Assembly (NCBI RefSeq): GCF_002776695.1
Contig: NZ_LFJC01000003.1
Location: 63,573 to 127,572, forward strand
Source of the DNA: Bradyrhizobium nitroreducens
GTDB lineage: Bacteria > Pseudomonadota > Alphaproteobacteria > Rhizobiales > Xanthobacteraceae
Direction: 5' to 3'
DNA: 64,000 bases
Shown here: positions 1 to 8,240 of the stretch, in pieces
Layout of the letters: each line of letters begins with the position of its first letter
Numbering within the stretch: the first letter of the stretch is position 1
Notes under the pieces: generated by a model
What the model saw: only the letters and a program-made list of their open reading frames with translations
The model's database searches: none
What the model was told of the DNA's origin: nothing
Program-made: the position numbers and the translations under genes

Positions 1-618
<618 letters not shown>

Positions 619-628
619 GTCCCTCAGT

Positions 629-668
629 CATTCCGGGGCGACGCGAAGCGTCGAGCCCGGAATCCATT
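629..668. repeat. Short palindromic intergenic repeat (attccggggcg / cccggaat type)
   Basis: The gap after the reductase contains cattccggggcgacgcgaag followed by cgtcgagcccggaatcca, an imperfect inverted repeat. It has the same termini (TCATTCCGGGGCG) as the larger perfect element at 9681-9812, so it reads as a shorter or degenerate member of that family. It could also work as a hairpin between the two genes. No coding content is seen. Confidence 0.5.
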
Positions 669-703
669 TTGCGTCCTGGTTTGCTGCGCGACGGGGAGAT
701 ACC

Positions 704-1207
704 ATGGCCAAAGCCGCAGCCGCCGCAGGGATCGCCACCGGCCAATGCCTTTGCGGCAAGGTCACCTTCGAGATCGACGTGCCCGCGCGCTGGGCCTGGC
801 ATGATCATTCGGCTGCAAGTCGCCGGGCCCATGGTGCAGCCTACGCGACCTATGTCGGAAGCTGGAAGAAGCGGTTTCGCGTCACGTCCGGCAAGACGGC
901 GCTGAGCCGCTACGAGGACAAGGCGACCAAGACCGCGCGCAGCTTTTGCTCGCATTGCGGTACGCCGATCGCCTACGAGCGCCCGCGTGGACCGCACATG
1001 GTCAACATCCCGCGCGCGCTGTTCAACGAGCGCACCGGCCGCCAGCCGCTCTATCACATCGCCATCGAGGAGCTGCAGGAATGGGCCTATACCGGCGAGC
1101 CCCTGGTGCCGCTGAAAGGTTTCCCGGGAGTGGTCTGGCAGCGCTCGAAAAAGAAGAAGCGCGGAAGCGGCGAGGATCCGTTCGAGCTGGGGCGCGAGGA
1201 GATGTAG
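704..1207 (+). CDS. GFA-fold (CENP-V/glutathione-dependent formaldehyde-activating-like) protein lacking the central cysteine triad
   Basis: 167-residue protein of the GFA/CENP-V fold, normally a two-zinc protein related to glutathione-dependent formaldehyde-activating enzyme. The N-terminal CLCG (Cys15, Cys17) and the C-terminal CSHCGT (Cys82, Cys85) are present. The family's central C-H-C-x-x-C-R-R motif is replaced by D34-H35-S36-A-A-S39-R40-R41, so three zinc-ligand cysteines are gone while the flanking RR-HGAAYATYVG remains. One structural zinc could still bind, but the second, catalytic-type site probably cannot. The C terminus is basic, with KKKK near residue 150. ATG start with gggagataccATG. 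Function is unknown; it may be a distinct subfamily. Confidence 0.85.
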   Translation: MAKAAAAAGIATGQCLCGKVTFEIDVPARWAWHDHSAASRRAHGAAYATYVGSWKKRFRVTSGKTALSRYEDKATKTARSFCSHCGTPIAYERPRGPHMVNIPRALFNERTGRQPLYHIAIEELQEWAYTGEPLVPLKGFPGVVWQRSKKKKRGSGEDPFELGREEM

Positions 1208-1230
1208 CGCTAGCCGCACACACCACTCTC

Positions 1231-1383
1231 GTGCCCCGGACGCGGTGCGGCACGCCCGGCGATGCGGAGCAGCGTCCGGTGTGACGCTCCGCAGAGCCGG
1301 GGCCCATGCGTCCGCGAACTCGGAGCGAATCTGGGTCCCGGCTCTGCGTCGCAACGTTGCACGTTGCGCCGCGCCCGGGACAC
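1231..1383. repeat. Dispersed structured repeat, copy 1 (gtgccccggacgcg type)
   Basis: Non-coding element between two genes, bounded by GTGCCCCGGACGCG at the left and cgcccgggacac at the right, with an internal near-perfect inverted pair CAGAGCCGGGGCCCA / tgggtcccggctctg. A second copy with the same outer and inner arms lies at 58361-58492. The matched arms in both copies imply a conserved folded structure, either a REP/MITE-like element or a transcribed hairpin. Long ORFs running through it are shadows. Confidence 0.75.
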
Positions 1384-1491
1384 GAGGCCGTCACGCGCAA
1401 CGCAGCCATGACCGGGCTTCCTTGCGTGCATCCCGTGACTTCGGCCATCATGCCTTTCGTCCTTGCGGCAACGTCCGCTCCTGGAGGAAAC

Positions 1492-3153
1492 ATGAAGAAC
1501 AAGATCACCGGCCGTTCCGCCTTTCTCGCGCTGCTCAAGGACGAGGGCATCACCCATCTGTTCGGCAACCCCGGCACCACCGAGCTGCCGATCATGCATG
1601 CGCTGAAGGACCATCCCGACCTCACCTACGTGATGGCGATGCAGGAGAGCCTGGTGGTCGCGATCGCCGATGGCTACAGCCGCGCGTCCGGCAAGCTCGT
1701 CGCCTGCAACGTCCACGTCGCCCCCGGCCTCGGCAACGCCATGGGCTCGCTCTACAACGCCCAGTTCACGGGCACGCCGATGATCTTGACCGCGGGCCAG
1801 CAGGAGCAGGGGCACGGGCTGATGGAGCCGGTGCTCTATGGTCCGCTGGTGCGGATGGCCGAGCCGCTGGTGAAATGGGCGGTGGAGGTGACGCGTCTGG
1901 AAGACCTGCCGCGCATCGTGCGCCGCGCCGCCAAGGTGGCGATGACGCCGCCGACCGGACCGGTGTTCATCTCGCTGCCGGGCGATATCCTGAACAGCGA
2001 GGCCGGCATCGATCTCGGCCGCTCCACCCGCATCGATGCGCGGACAAAACCATCGGACGAAGCGCTGAGAGCTTTTGCCGCTCGGCTGCTCAAGGCGGAG
2101 CGTCCCGTCATCGTCACCATGGACGAGGTGGTCAAGAGCGACGCCCTGAAGGAAGCCGCCGAGCTCGCCGAGCTGTTAGGTGCCGCCGCCTACCAGTCCT
2201 CGACGCCTTACGGCTCGCACTTCCTCTCGGAGAGCCCGAGCTTCGTCGGCACGCTCGCGCGCGTGCAGAAAGTCGCGCGCGATACGCTGGCGCCTTACGA
2301 CCTGCTGATCGCGCTCGGCGGCGATCCCTTGCGCATGTCGGTCTACAGCGAGGTGGACGCGCTGCCGGATGGCTTGGGCATCGTGCAGATCGGCCTCGTC
2401 GATTGGGAGATCGCCAAGAATTACGGCGCCGAGATCGCGCTGAAGGCAGACCTGAAGGAGACATTGCGCGCGCTGATCCCGGTGTTGAAGGAGCTGGGCG
2501 GCGCCACACTTGCGGGCCGCGCCAGGCAGCGCCTCGCCGATCTCGCGCCGCAGAACTGGACCGCGCGCCGCGCGGCGCTGGTCGAGCAGATCGGCAAGAG
2601 CGCGGGCCGCAGCCCCATCGATCCGGATTTTCTGGTGCTGCAGATGGTCGAGGCCATGCCCGACAACGCCATTCTCGTCGACGAAGGCCTCACCTCCAGC
2701 CGTCAGGTCACGGCGCTGCGCCCCCATCGCGACCGCTACGGCTATCACGGCCTTGCCTCCGGCGGCATTGGCTGGGGCCTGCCGGCCTCGGTCGGCGCCA
2801 GCATCGCCAATCCGGATCGCCCCGTCGTGTGCTTCTCCGGAGACGGTAGTGCGATGTATTCGATCCAGTCGCTGTGGACCGCGGCGCATCACAAGCTGCC
2901 GCTCAACGTCGTCATCGCCAATAATGGCGGCTACCGCATCATCAAGCAGCGCCTGCTCGCCTTCCACGGCGATGACAATTACGTCGGCATGGACTTCGTC
3001 GATCCGCCCGTCGATTTCGCGGGCGTTGCGAAGGCGCTGGGATGCGAGGCGATCAGGATCAGCGACCCTCGCGAGCTCAAGGCGACGCTGGCTTCGGCGT
3101 TCAACCGGCCGGGGACGAAGCTGATCGAGGTGATGGTGGACGGGAAGGTGTAG
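1492..3153 (+). CDS. Thiamine diphosphate-dependent enzyme (acetolactate synthase / benzoylformate decarboxylase superfamily)
   Basis: 553-residue ThDP enzyme with the three domains of the acetolactate synthase/benzoylformate decarboxylase group. The N-terminal pyrimidine-binding domain has FGNPGTTELP and the conserved cofactor-activating glutamate near Glu52 (QESLV). The C-terminal PP-binding domain has GDG at about residue 450 and ANN about 27 residues later, the Mg/diphosphate motif. The longest ORF starts upstream at 1306 inside a repeat; ATG 1492 is chosen because gctcctggaggaaacATG gives a strong ribosome-binding site and the normal N terminus (MKNKITGRSAF). FGNPG resembles decarboxylases more than true anabolic acetolactate synthase, and no regulatory subunit gene is adjacent. 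Substrate not assignable. Confidence 0.9.
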   Translation: MKNKITGRSAFLALLKDEGITHLFGNPGTTELPIMHALKDHPDLTYVMAMQESLVVAIADGYSRASGKLVACNVHVAPGLGNAMGSLYNAQFTGTPMILTAGQQEQGHGLMEPVLYGPLVRMAEPLVKWAVEVTRLEDLPRIVRRAAKVAMTPPTGPVFISLPGDILNSEAGIDLGRSTRIDARTKPSDEALRAFAARLLKAERPVIVTMDEVVKSDALKEAAELAELLGAAAYQSSTPYGSHFLSESPSFVGTLARVQKVARDTLAPYDLLIALGGDPLRMSVYSEVDALPDGLGIVQIGLVDWEIAKNYGAEIALKADLKETLRALIPVLKELGGATLAGRARQRLADLAPQNWTARRAALVEQIGKSAGRSPIDPDFLVLQMVEAMPDNAILVDEGLTSSRQVTALRPHRDRYGYHGLASGGIGWGLPASVGASIANPDRPVVCFSGDGSAMYSIQSLWTAAHHKLPLNVVIANNGGYRIIKQRLLAFHGDDNYVGMDFVDPPVDFAGVAKALGCEAIRISDPRELKATLASAFNRPGTKLIEVMVDGKV

Positions 3154-3198
3154 GGCGGGCAGCCGACACGGCGCTGCCGCCCAGGTCTCCGCCGTCAC

Positions 3199-3291
3199 CG
3201 CCCGCGAAGGCGGGCGATCCAGTATTCCAGAGACGGTTGTGATTCCGTGATAAGCCGCGGCGTACGGGATGCCCCGGTCAAGCCGGGGCAT
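3199..3291. terminator. Repeat-derived hairpins between convergent genes (candidate bidirectional terminator)
   Basis: Two perfect stems lie between the converging ThDP enzyme and monooxygenase genes: CGCCCGC-gaag-GCGGGCG at 3199-3216, and ATGCCCCGG-tcaag-CCGGGGCAT at 3269-3291. Neither is followed by a T tract, so intrinsic termination is not proven. The second stem resembles the pair at 39778-39860, suggesting a dispersed repeat used as a boundary. Confidence 0.5.
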
Positions 3292-3310
3292 GACACCGGG
3301 TGTGCGACGT

Positions 3311-4690
3311 CTATCCCGTCTTCCCCGCCCGATACCCTGCCGCCGGATGCGGCGCATCCAGCCTGGCGCGACCATCGCCGAACAGTTTTTCGCGCAGCGT
3401 GCCCTTGGCATATTCTTTCTTGTAGCGCCCGCGCTTGGTCAGCTCCGGCACCAGCATGTCCGCGATATCCTCGAAATCGCCGGGCGAGATCGCGAAAGCG
3501 ACGTTGAGGCCGTCGACGTCGGTTTTCTCGAACCAGTCCTCGATCTTGTCCGCGACGCTTTCGGGCGTGCCGACCACGACCGGGCCGGCGCCGCCGATGC
3601 CGACATGCTCGATGACGTCGCGCACGGTCCAGACGCGATCCGGGTCGCCGCGGGTGACGTTGTCGAGCGCGCTGCGGCCGGCATCGTTCTGGACGTGACG
3701 CACCTGCTGGTCGAGCTCGTAGCCGGAGAAGTCGATACCGGTCCATCCCGACATCAGGGCAAGCGCGCCTTCCGGATTGATGTGCGAGCGGTAGTCGGCG
3801 TATTTCGCCGCAGCTTCCGCTTCGGTGTTGCCGAGGATGATCGTCATCATGTTGAACATCAGGATCTCAGCGGGATCGCGGCCGAGCGCGGCGGCCTCCT
3901 GGCGGATCGCCGCGACGCGCGGCGCGATGATCTTGGCCGACGGTCCCGACATGAACACGCATTCGGCATGCTTGGCCGCGAACTGCCGGCCGCGCGGCGA
4001 GGTGCCGGCCTGGTACAGCACGGGCGTGCGCTGCGGCGAGGGCTCGCTGAGATGAATGGTGTTGTTGATGCGGTAATTCGCGCTCTCGTGATTGATGCGG
4101 TGAACCTTGCTGGGATCGGTGAAGATGCCTCGCGCCCGGTCGCGCAGCACGGCGTCGTCCTCCCAGCTGCCTTCCCAGAGCTTGTAGACGACTTCCATAT
4201 ATTCGTCGGCAATGTCGTAGCGGTCGTCATGCCCGGTCTGCTTGTCCTTGCCGGCGCCGCGCGCGGCGCTGTCGAGATAGCCGGTGACGACGTTCCAGCC
4301 GATCCGCCCCTCGGTGAGATGGTCGAGCGTCGACATCCGCCGTGCGAACGGGTAGGGCGGCTCGAAGGAGAGGTTGCTGGTGACGCCGAAGCCGAGATCT
4401 TTCGTCACCGCGGCCATCGCCGACAGCAGCAGCAGCGGCTCGTTTGACGGGGTCTGTGCTGCGTTGCGCAAGGCCGCGTCAGGGCTGTTGCCATAGACGT
4501 CGTAGACCCCGAGCACGTCGGCCAGGAACAAGCCGTCGAAACGGCCACGCTCCAGCGTCCTGGCGAGATCGATCCAGTAGGGCAGGCGGTTATACTCGGC
4601 GGTGCGGTCGCGCGGATGGGTCCACAGGCCCGGTGACTGGTGGGCGACGCAATTCATCGCAAAGGCGTTGAGCCGGATCTCTTTGGCCAT
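3311..4690 (-). CDS. LLM-class flavin-dependent monooxygenase, NtaA/SnaA/DszA family
   Basis: 459-residue FMNH2-dependent monooxygenase of the bacterial luciferase-like superfamily, subgroup of nitrilotriacetate monooxygenase NtaA and DszA. Family hallmarks are the N-terminal MNCVAHQSPGLW, the barrel segment FDGLFLADVLGVYDVY, GRIGWNVVTGY, the phosphate-binding stretch TPVLYQAGTSPRGRQFAAKHAECVF, and the C-terminal GTPESVADKIEDWF. It needs a partner flavin reductase, not encoded here. It is divergent from the M20 peptidase across a region rich in palindromes (4749-4893). A second NtaA-type paralogue lies at 20539-21906. The oxidised substrate is unknown. Confidence 0.92.
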   Translation of the reverse strand: MAKEIRLNAFAMNCVAHQSPGLWTHPRDRTAEYNRLPYWIDLARTLERGRFDGLFLADVLGVYDVYGNSPDAALRNAAQTPSNEPLLLLSAMAAVTKDLGFGVTSNLSFEPPYPFARRMSTLDHLTEGRIGWNVVTGYLDSAARGAGKDKQTGHDDRYDIADEYMEVVYKLWEGSWEDDAVLRDRARGIFTDPSKVHRINHESANYRINNTIHLSEPSPQRTPVLYQAGTSPRGRQFAAKHAECVFMSGPSAKIIAPRVAAIRQEAAALGRDPAEILMFNMMTIILGNTEAEAAAKYADYRSHINPEGALALMSGWTGIDFSGYELDQQVRHVQNDAGRSALDNVTRGDPDRVWTVRDVIEHVGIGGAGPVVVGTPESVADKIEDWFEKTDVDGLNVAFAISPGDFEDIADMLVPELTKRGRYKKEYAKGTLREKLFGDGRARLDAPHPAAGYRAGKTG

Positions 4691-4748
4691 GCTGGTCCCC
4701 CGGCGCCCTGTACTGAGCGCTCTTCGAATGATAGACGTGCGCCCGAAC

Positions 4749-4834
4749 TTGGCGCCAAACTTGGCGAAGTTCTTGCATATCGTTTGGGCTTGGCAAGGCC
4801 AAAATCAGCGTCGCTGCTGCGCTTGGCAAGCCAA
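4749..4834. promoter_or_regulatory. Cluster of three TTGGC-n-GCCAA inverted repeats in a divergent promoter region
   Basis: Three copies of the same half-site pair occur within 86 bp: TTGGCGCCAA (4749-4758, no spacer), TTGGCaagGCCAA (4790-4802) and TTGGCaaGCCAA (4823-4834). They lie between the divergently transcribed monooxygenase and peptidase genes and look like operators for a dimeric regulator. The regulator is not identified, and none is encoded next to the site. Confidence 0.55.
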
Positions 4835-4860
4835 TCTCAAGGAAGCAAGAACGAAATCCC

Positions 4861-4893
4861 AAGAGAACTACAAGAGAAGTACAAGAGAACTAC
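4861..4893 (+). repeat. Three tandem 11-bp repeats in the peptidase leader
   Basis: aagagaactac, aagagaagtac and aagagaactac follow each other without gaps, then a decayed fourth unit aagaactatcc. The A/G-rich strand is the mRNA-like strand of the downstream peptidase, ending about 85 bp before its ATG. It could be a regulator array, a translation enhancer or a slippage-prone tract. Confidence 0.6.
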
Positions 4894-4977
4894 AAGAACT
4901 ATCCAACTCCCTGCCACTTTCGAAGGCCAATCCGTGTCGGGTAAGGTCCTTCCTCTCAAAGCCTCGAAAAACCAGTC

Positions 4978-6375
4978 ATGACCAGAGCCGACGCCATCGC
5001 CCGCGCCCGTGAGGATTTCAAATCCGGCGCATTCCTCGCCGAGCTCGACCGCCGCGTCGCCTTCAAGACCGAGAGCCAGAATCCGTCGCGCGGCCCCGAG
5101 CTGCGCGCCTATCTGGAACAGGAGATGCAGCCGGCTTTCGCTGCGCTCGACTTCACCAGCCGTATCGTCGAATCCCCCAGCGGCAAGGCGCCGTTCCTGT
5201 TCGCCGAGCATCACGAAAGCGCGTCCGCGCCGACCGTGCTGGTCTACGGTCATGGCGACGTCGTCGACGGCATGGAAGGCGAGTGGCGCGATGGCCGCGA
5301 TCCCTGGCGCACCACGGTCGCGGGCACGCGGGTCTATGGCCGCGGCACCGCCGACAACAAGGGCCAGCACAGCATCAACATGGCGGCGCTGCGCGCGGTG
5401 CGCGAGGCCCGCGGCGGCAAGCTCGGCTTCAACGCCAAGTTCATCGTCGAGATGGGCGAGGAGATCGGCTCGCCCGATCTCGGCAAGGTCTGCGATCTCC
5501 ATCGCGACGCGCTCAAGGCAGACCTGTTCATGGCCTCCGACGGGCCGCGCCTGTCCGCCGACCGTCCGACGCTGTTCCTCGGCTGCCGCGGCGGCATCCG
5601 CATCCATCTGGATGTGAACCTGCGCGACGGCGGCCACCATTCCGGCAATTGGGGCGGCGTTCTCGCCAATCCCGCGACCATCCTGGTCAATGCGATCTCC
5701 ACGCTGGTCGATGGCCACGGCCGCCTCCAGCTCGATGCCCTGAAGCCGCCGCGGCTCACCAACCAGATCCGCTCCTATCTCGCCGACGTGCAGGTGGTGC
5801 CGGGTGCGGACGAGCCCGCGCTGGCCGAGAACTGGGGCGAGGAGGGGTTGTCGGCGGCCGAACGGCTCTACGCCTGGAACACGCTGGAAGTGCTGGCGAT
5901 GTCGTCGGGCAATATCGACAAGCCGGCCAATGCCATTCCCGGCCATGCCAATGCCGTACTGCAACTGCGCTTCGTGGTCGGTACCAAGATTGATGGGCTG
6001 ATCGAGGCGATCCGCGCCCATCTGATCGAAAAGGGCTTTCCGATGGTCGAGGTGCGCGCTGCCCAGAGTTTTGCTGCATCGCGCACCGATTTCGACAGCC
6101 CATGGATCAAATGGGCGGCGGATTCGGTGCAAGAGACCACCGGCAAGGCGCCGGCCGTACTGCCGAATTTCGGCGGCTCGCTGCCCAACGACGTCTTTTC
6201 CGAGATCCTGGGCCTGCCCACGATCTGGGTCCCGCACTCCTATCCCGGCTGCTCCCAGCATGCGCCGAATGAGCACATTCTGCTGCCTCTCACCGAAGAA
6301 GCCTTGACGGTGATGGCCGGGCTGTTCTGGGATCTCGGCCAATTGCCAAGACCTCTGACGAGACCTCTGAGCTGA
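4978..6375 (+). CDS. M20 family metallopeptidase (dipeptidase/deacylase type)
   Basis: 465-residue di-zinc hydrolase of the M20/ArgE-DapE family. Zinc and catalytic residues are visible: His92 and Asp94 in YGHGDVVDG, Asp126 in GTADNKG, the general-base/ligand pair Glu161-Glu162 in MGEEIGSPD, and a C-terminal His in HSYPGCSQHAPNEH. A dimerisation lid domain fills the middle (about 195-330). Length suits the M20 dipeptidase subgroup. It stands 100 bp before the gltIJKL operon with no terminator evident, so a role in releasing amino acids from peptides or N-acyl amino acids for the neighbouring system is plausible but inferred. Confidence 0.9.
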   Translation: MTRADAIARAREDFKSGAFLAELDRRVAFKTESQNPSRGPELRAYLEQEMQPAFAALDFTSRIVESPSGKAPFLFAEHHESASAPTVLVYGHGDVVDGMEGEWRDGRDPWRTTVAGTRVYGRGTADNKGQHSINMAALRAVREARGGKLGFNAKFIVEMGEEIGSPDLGKVCDLHRDALKADLFMASDGPRLSADRPTLFLGCRGGIRIHLDVNLRDGGHHSGNWGGVLANPATILVNAISTLVDGHGRLQLDALKPPRLTNQIRSYLADVQVVPGADEPALAENWGEEGLSAAERLYAWNTLEVLAMSSGNIDKPANAIPGHANAVLQLRFVVGTKIDGLIEAIRAHLIEKGFPMVEVRAAQSFAASRTDFDSPWIKWAADSVQETTGKAPAVLPNFGGSLPNDVFSEILGLPTIWVPHSYPGCSQHAPNEHILLPLTEEALTVMAGLFWDLGQLPRPLTRPLS

Positions 6376-6475
6376 GCCATTAACCTGAGCCTTCAATCCA
6401 GCCGAAAGTCACATTCTAATCCAGGCCGATTTGTGCTTGCATTCGGCCGCATCATCCTGAAAGGGGAAGAAAGAC

Positions 6476-7387
6476 GTGAAACATTTCCGTAGCATCGGGC
6501 TCGCACTCGCCGCGACCTTCGTCGTCAGCCAGGCCGGGGCCCAGGAGCTGACCGGCACGCTGAAGAACATCAAGGACACCGGTGCCATCACGCTGGGCTT
6601 CCGCGACTCCTCGATCCCGTTCTCCTATCTCGACGACAACCAGAAGCCCGTCGGGTTCGCGATGGACATCTGCTACAAGATCGTCGACGCCGTGAAGAAG
6701 GAACTCAAGCTCGACAAGCTCGAGGTCAAGCTCAACCCGGTGACCTCGGCGACCCGCATCCCGCTGATGGCCAACGGCACCATCGACCTCGAATGCGGCT
6801 CGACCACCAACAATGCCGAGCGTCAGAAGCAGGTTGCCTTCACCAACACCCACTTCCTGACCGCCAGCCGCTACGTCTTCAAGAAGTCGAGCGGCCTGAA
6901 GTCGATCGACGACCTCAAGGGCAAGACGGTGGTCTCGACCGCCGGCACCACCAACATCAAGCAGCTGACCGAGGCCAACGTCGAGAAGAAGCTCGGCGCC
7001 AACATCATTCCGGCCAAGGACCACGCCGAAGCCTTCCTGATGGTCGAGACCGACCGCGCGGTCGCCTTCGTCATGGACGACATCCTGCTCGCGAGCCTCG
7101 TCGCCGGCTCGAAGTCGCCGGATGACTACGTCATCTCCAAGGACGCCTTCTCCAAGCCCGAGCCCTACGGCATCATGCTGCGCAAGGACGACGCGCCGTT
7201 CAAGAAGGTGGTCGATGCGGCGACCGCTGCGCTCTACACCTCCGGCGAAGGCCAGAAGATCTACGACAAGTGGTTCACCCAGAAGATCCCGCCGAAGGGC
7301 CTGAACCTCAACAGCCCGATCTCGGCCGAGCTGAAGAACGAGTTCGCGAAGCCCACGGACTCGCCGAACCCGGACGACTATAAGTAA
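6476..7387 (+). CDS. gltI: Glutamate/aspartate-type ABC transporter periplasmic binding protein
   Basis: 303-residue extracytoplasmic solute-binding protein of family 3, with signal peptide MKHFRSIGLALAATFVVSQAGA and mature start near Gln-Glu. GFRDSSIPFSYLDDNQKPVGF begins the first lobe, followed by GFAMDICYKIVDAV and later the ligand-binding stretch TSATRIPLMANGTIDLECGSTTNN (20-residue segments of each are diagnostic of GltI). It starts at GTG behind a strong AAGGGGAAG site. It is the first gene of gltIJKL. The perfect hairpin just after its stop (7417-7453) would favour higher accumulation of the binding protein than of the permeases. Confidence 0.93.
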   Translation: MKHFRSIGLALAATFVVSQAGAQELTGTLKNIKDTGAITLGFRDSSIPFSYLDDNQKPVGFAMDICYKIVDAVKKELKLDKLEVKLNPVTSATRIPLMANGTIDLECGSTTNNAERQKQVAFTNTHFLTASRYVFKKSSGLKSIDDLKGKTVVSTAGTTNIKQLTEANVEKKLGANIIPAKDHAEAFLMVETDRAVAFVMDDILLASLVAGSKSPDDYVISKDAFSKPEPYGIMLRKDDAPFKKVVDAATAALYTSGEGQKIYDKWFTQKIPPKGLNLNSPISAELKNEFAKPTDSPNPDDYK

Positions 7388-7416
7388 GATAGAACCTCGA
7401 TCTTTCGATCGGGATC

Positions 7417-7453
7417 ATGTCCGGCCACTCTTGACACAGGGGTGGCCGGACAT
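7417..7453 (+). promoter_or_regulatory. Perfect 12-bp intercistronic hairpin between gltI and gltJ
   Basis: ATGTCCGGCCAC (7417-7428) and GTGGCCGGACAT (7442-7453) form a 12-bp perfect stem with a 13-nt loop, 30 bp after the gltI stop. No T tract follows, so an mRNA-stabilising or attenuating element fits better than a full terminator. Such hairpins commonly raise binding-protein levels relative to permeases in ABC operons. Confidence 0.75.
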
Positions 7454-7506
7454 TTGCATAGGCGCCGGGACAATCTTGATCAGTGGCGCGTTCGCGCGGG
7501 GGACAC

Positions 7507-8238
7507 GTGAACTATAACTGGAACTGGGGAATCTTTTTCCAGCCGAACCCGATGGGGACGGGCACCTATCTCGACATGCTGCTGTCGGGCCTGGTGCTGA
7601 CCCTGAAGACCGCGGCGTTGGCCTGGGTCATCGCGCTGATCACCGGCTCGCTCGTCGGCGTCATGCGTACGCTGCCTTCGAAAGGGGCGAACTGGTTCGG
7701 TTTTGCCTATGTCGAATTCTTCCGCAACATGCCGCTGCTCGTGCAGCTCTTCCTGTGGTTCTTCGTGCTGCCGGAGCTGCTGCCCAAGACCGCGGGGACC
7801 TGGCTGAAGCAACTCCCGAACGCGCCGTTCTGGACGGCCGCGATCGGCATCGGCTTCTTCATGTCGGCACGCGTGGCCGTTCAGCTGCAGGCCGGTATCG
7901 GCTCGCTGCCGCGAGGGCAGAAGATGGCGGCCACTGCGCTCGGCCTCACCACCGTGCAGGCCTATCGCTACGTGCTGCTGCCGATGGCGTTCCGCATCAT
8001 CCTGCCGCCGCTGACCTCCGAATTCCTCAACACCATCAAGAACACCGCGGTGGCGATCACCATCGGCCTGCTCGAGCTGACCGGACAGGCGCGCTCGATG
8101 CAGGAATTCTCGTTCCAGGTGTTCGAGGCCTTCACTGCCGCGACGATCCTCTACCTCCTCGTCAATGCCGTGGTCGTGACGGCGATGCGCTTCCTCGAAC
8201 GCTGGGTCGCGATCCCCGGCTACATCACGGGGAAATAG
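7507..8238 (+). CDS. gltJ: Glutamate/aspartate ABC transporter permease 1
   Basis: Inner-membrane permease of the His/Glu/Gln/Arg family, 243 residues from the GTG at 7507. That start is preferred over GTG 7483 because GGGGGAC precedes it at normal spacing and the N terminus NYNWNWGIFFQP matches GltJ. Several hydrophobic segments are visible (about 20-50, 55-75, 85-105, 185-235). The ABC-coupling EAA loop reads ALGLTTVQAYRYVLLPMAFR. Two bases separate its stop from gltK, so the two permeases are translationally coupled and form the usual heterodimer. Confidence 0.92.
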   Translation: MNYNWNWGIFFQPNPMGTGTYLDMLLSGLVLTLKTAALAWVIALITGSLVGVMRTLPSKGANWFGFAYVEFFRNMPLLVQLFLWFFVLPELLPKTAGTWLKQLPNAPFWTAAIGIGFFMSARVAVQLQAGIGSLPRGQKMAATALGLTTVQAYRYVLLPMAFRIILPPLTSEFLNTIKNTAVAITIGLLELTGQARSMQEFSFQVFEAFTAATILYLLVNAVVVTAMRFLERWVAIPGYITGK

Positions 8239-8240
8239 CG

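Noticed and set aside
1245..2849. 534-codon ORF overlapping the ThDP enzyme
   Set aside because: Out of frame with a clear ThDP protein, Arg-rich and beginning inside a repeat.
4861..4904. Tandem short repeats as a possible CRISPR array
   Set aside because: Units are 11 bp and contiguous, with no spacers and no cas genes anywhere in the window.
4837..6396. 519-codon minus-strand ORF
   Set aside because: Antisense shadow of the M20 peptidase, which has intact metal ligands.
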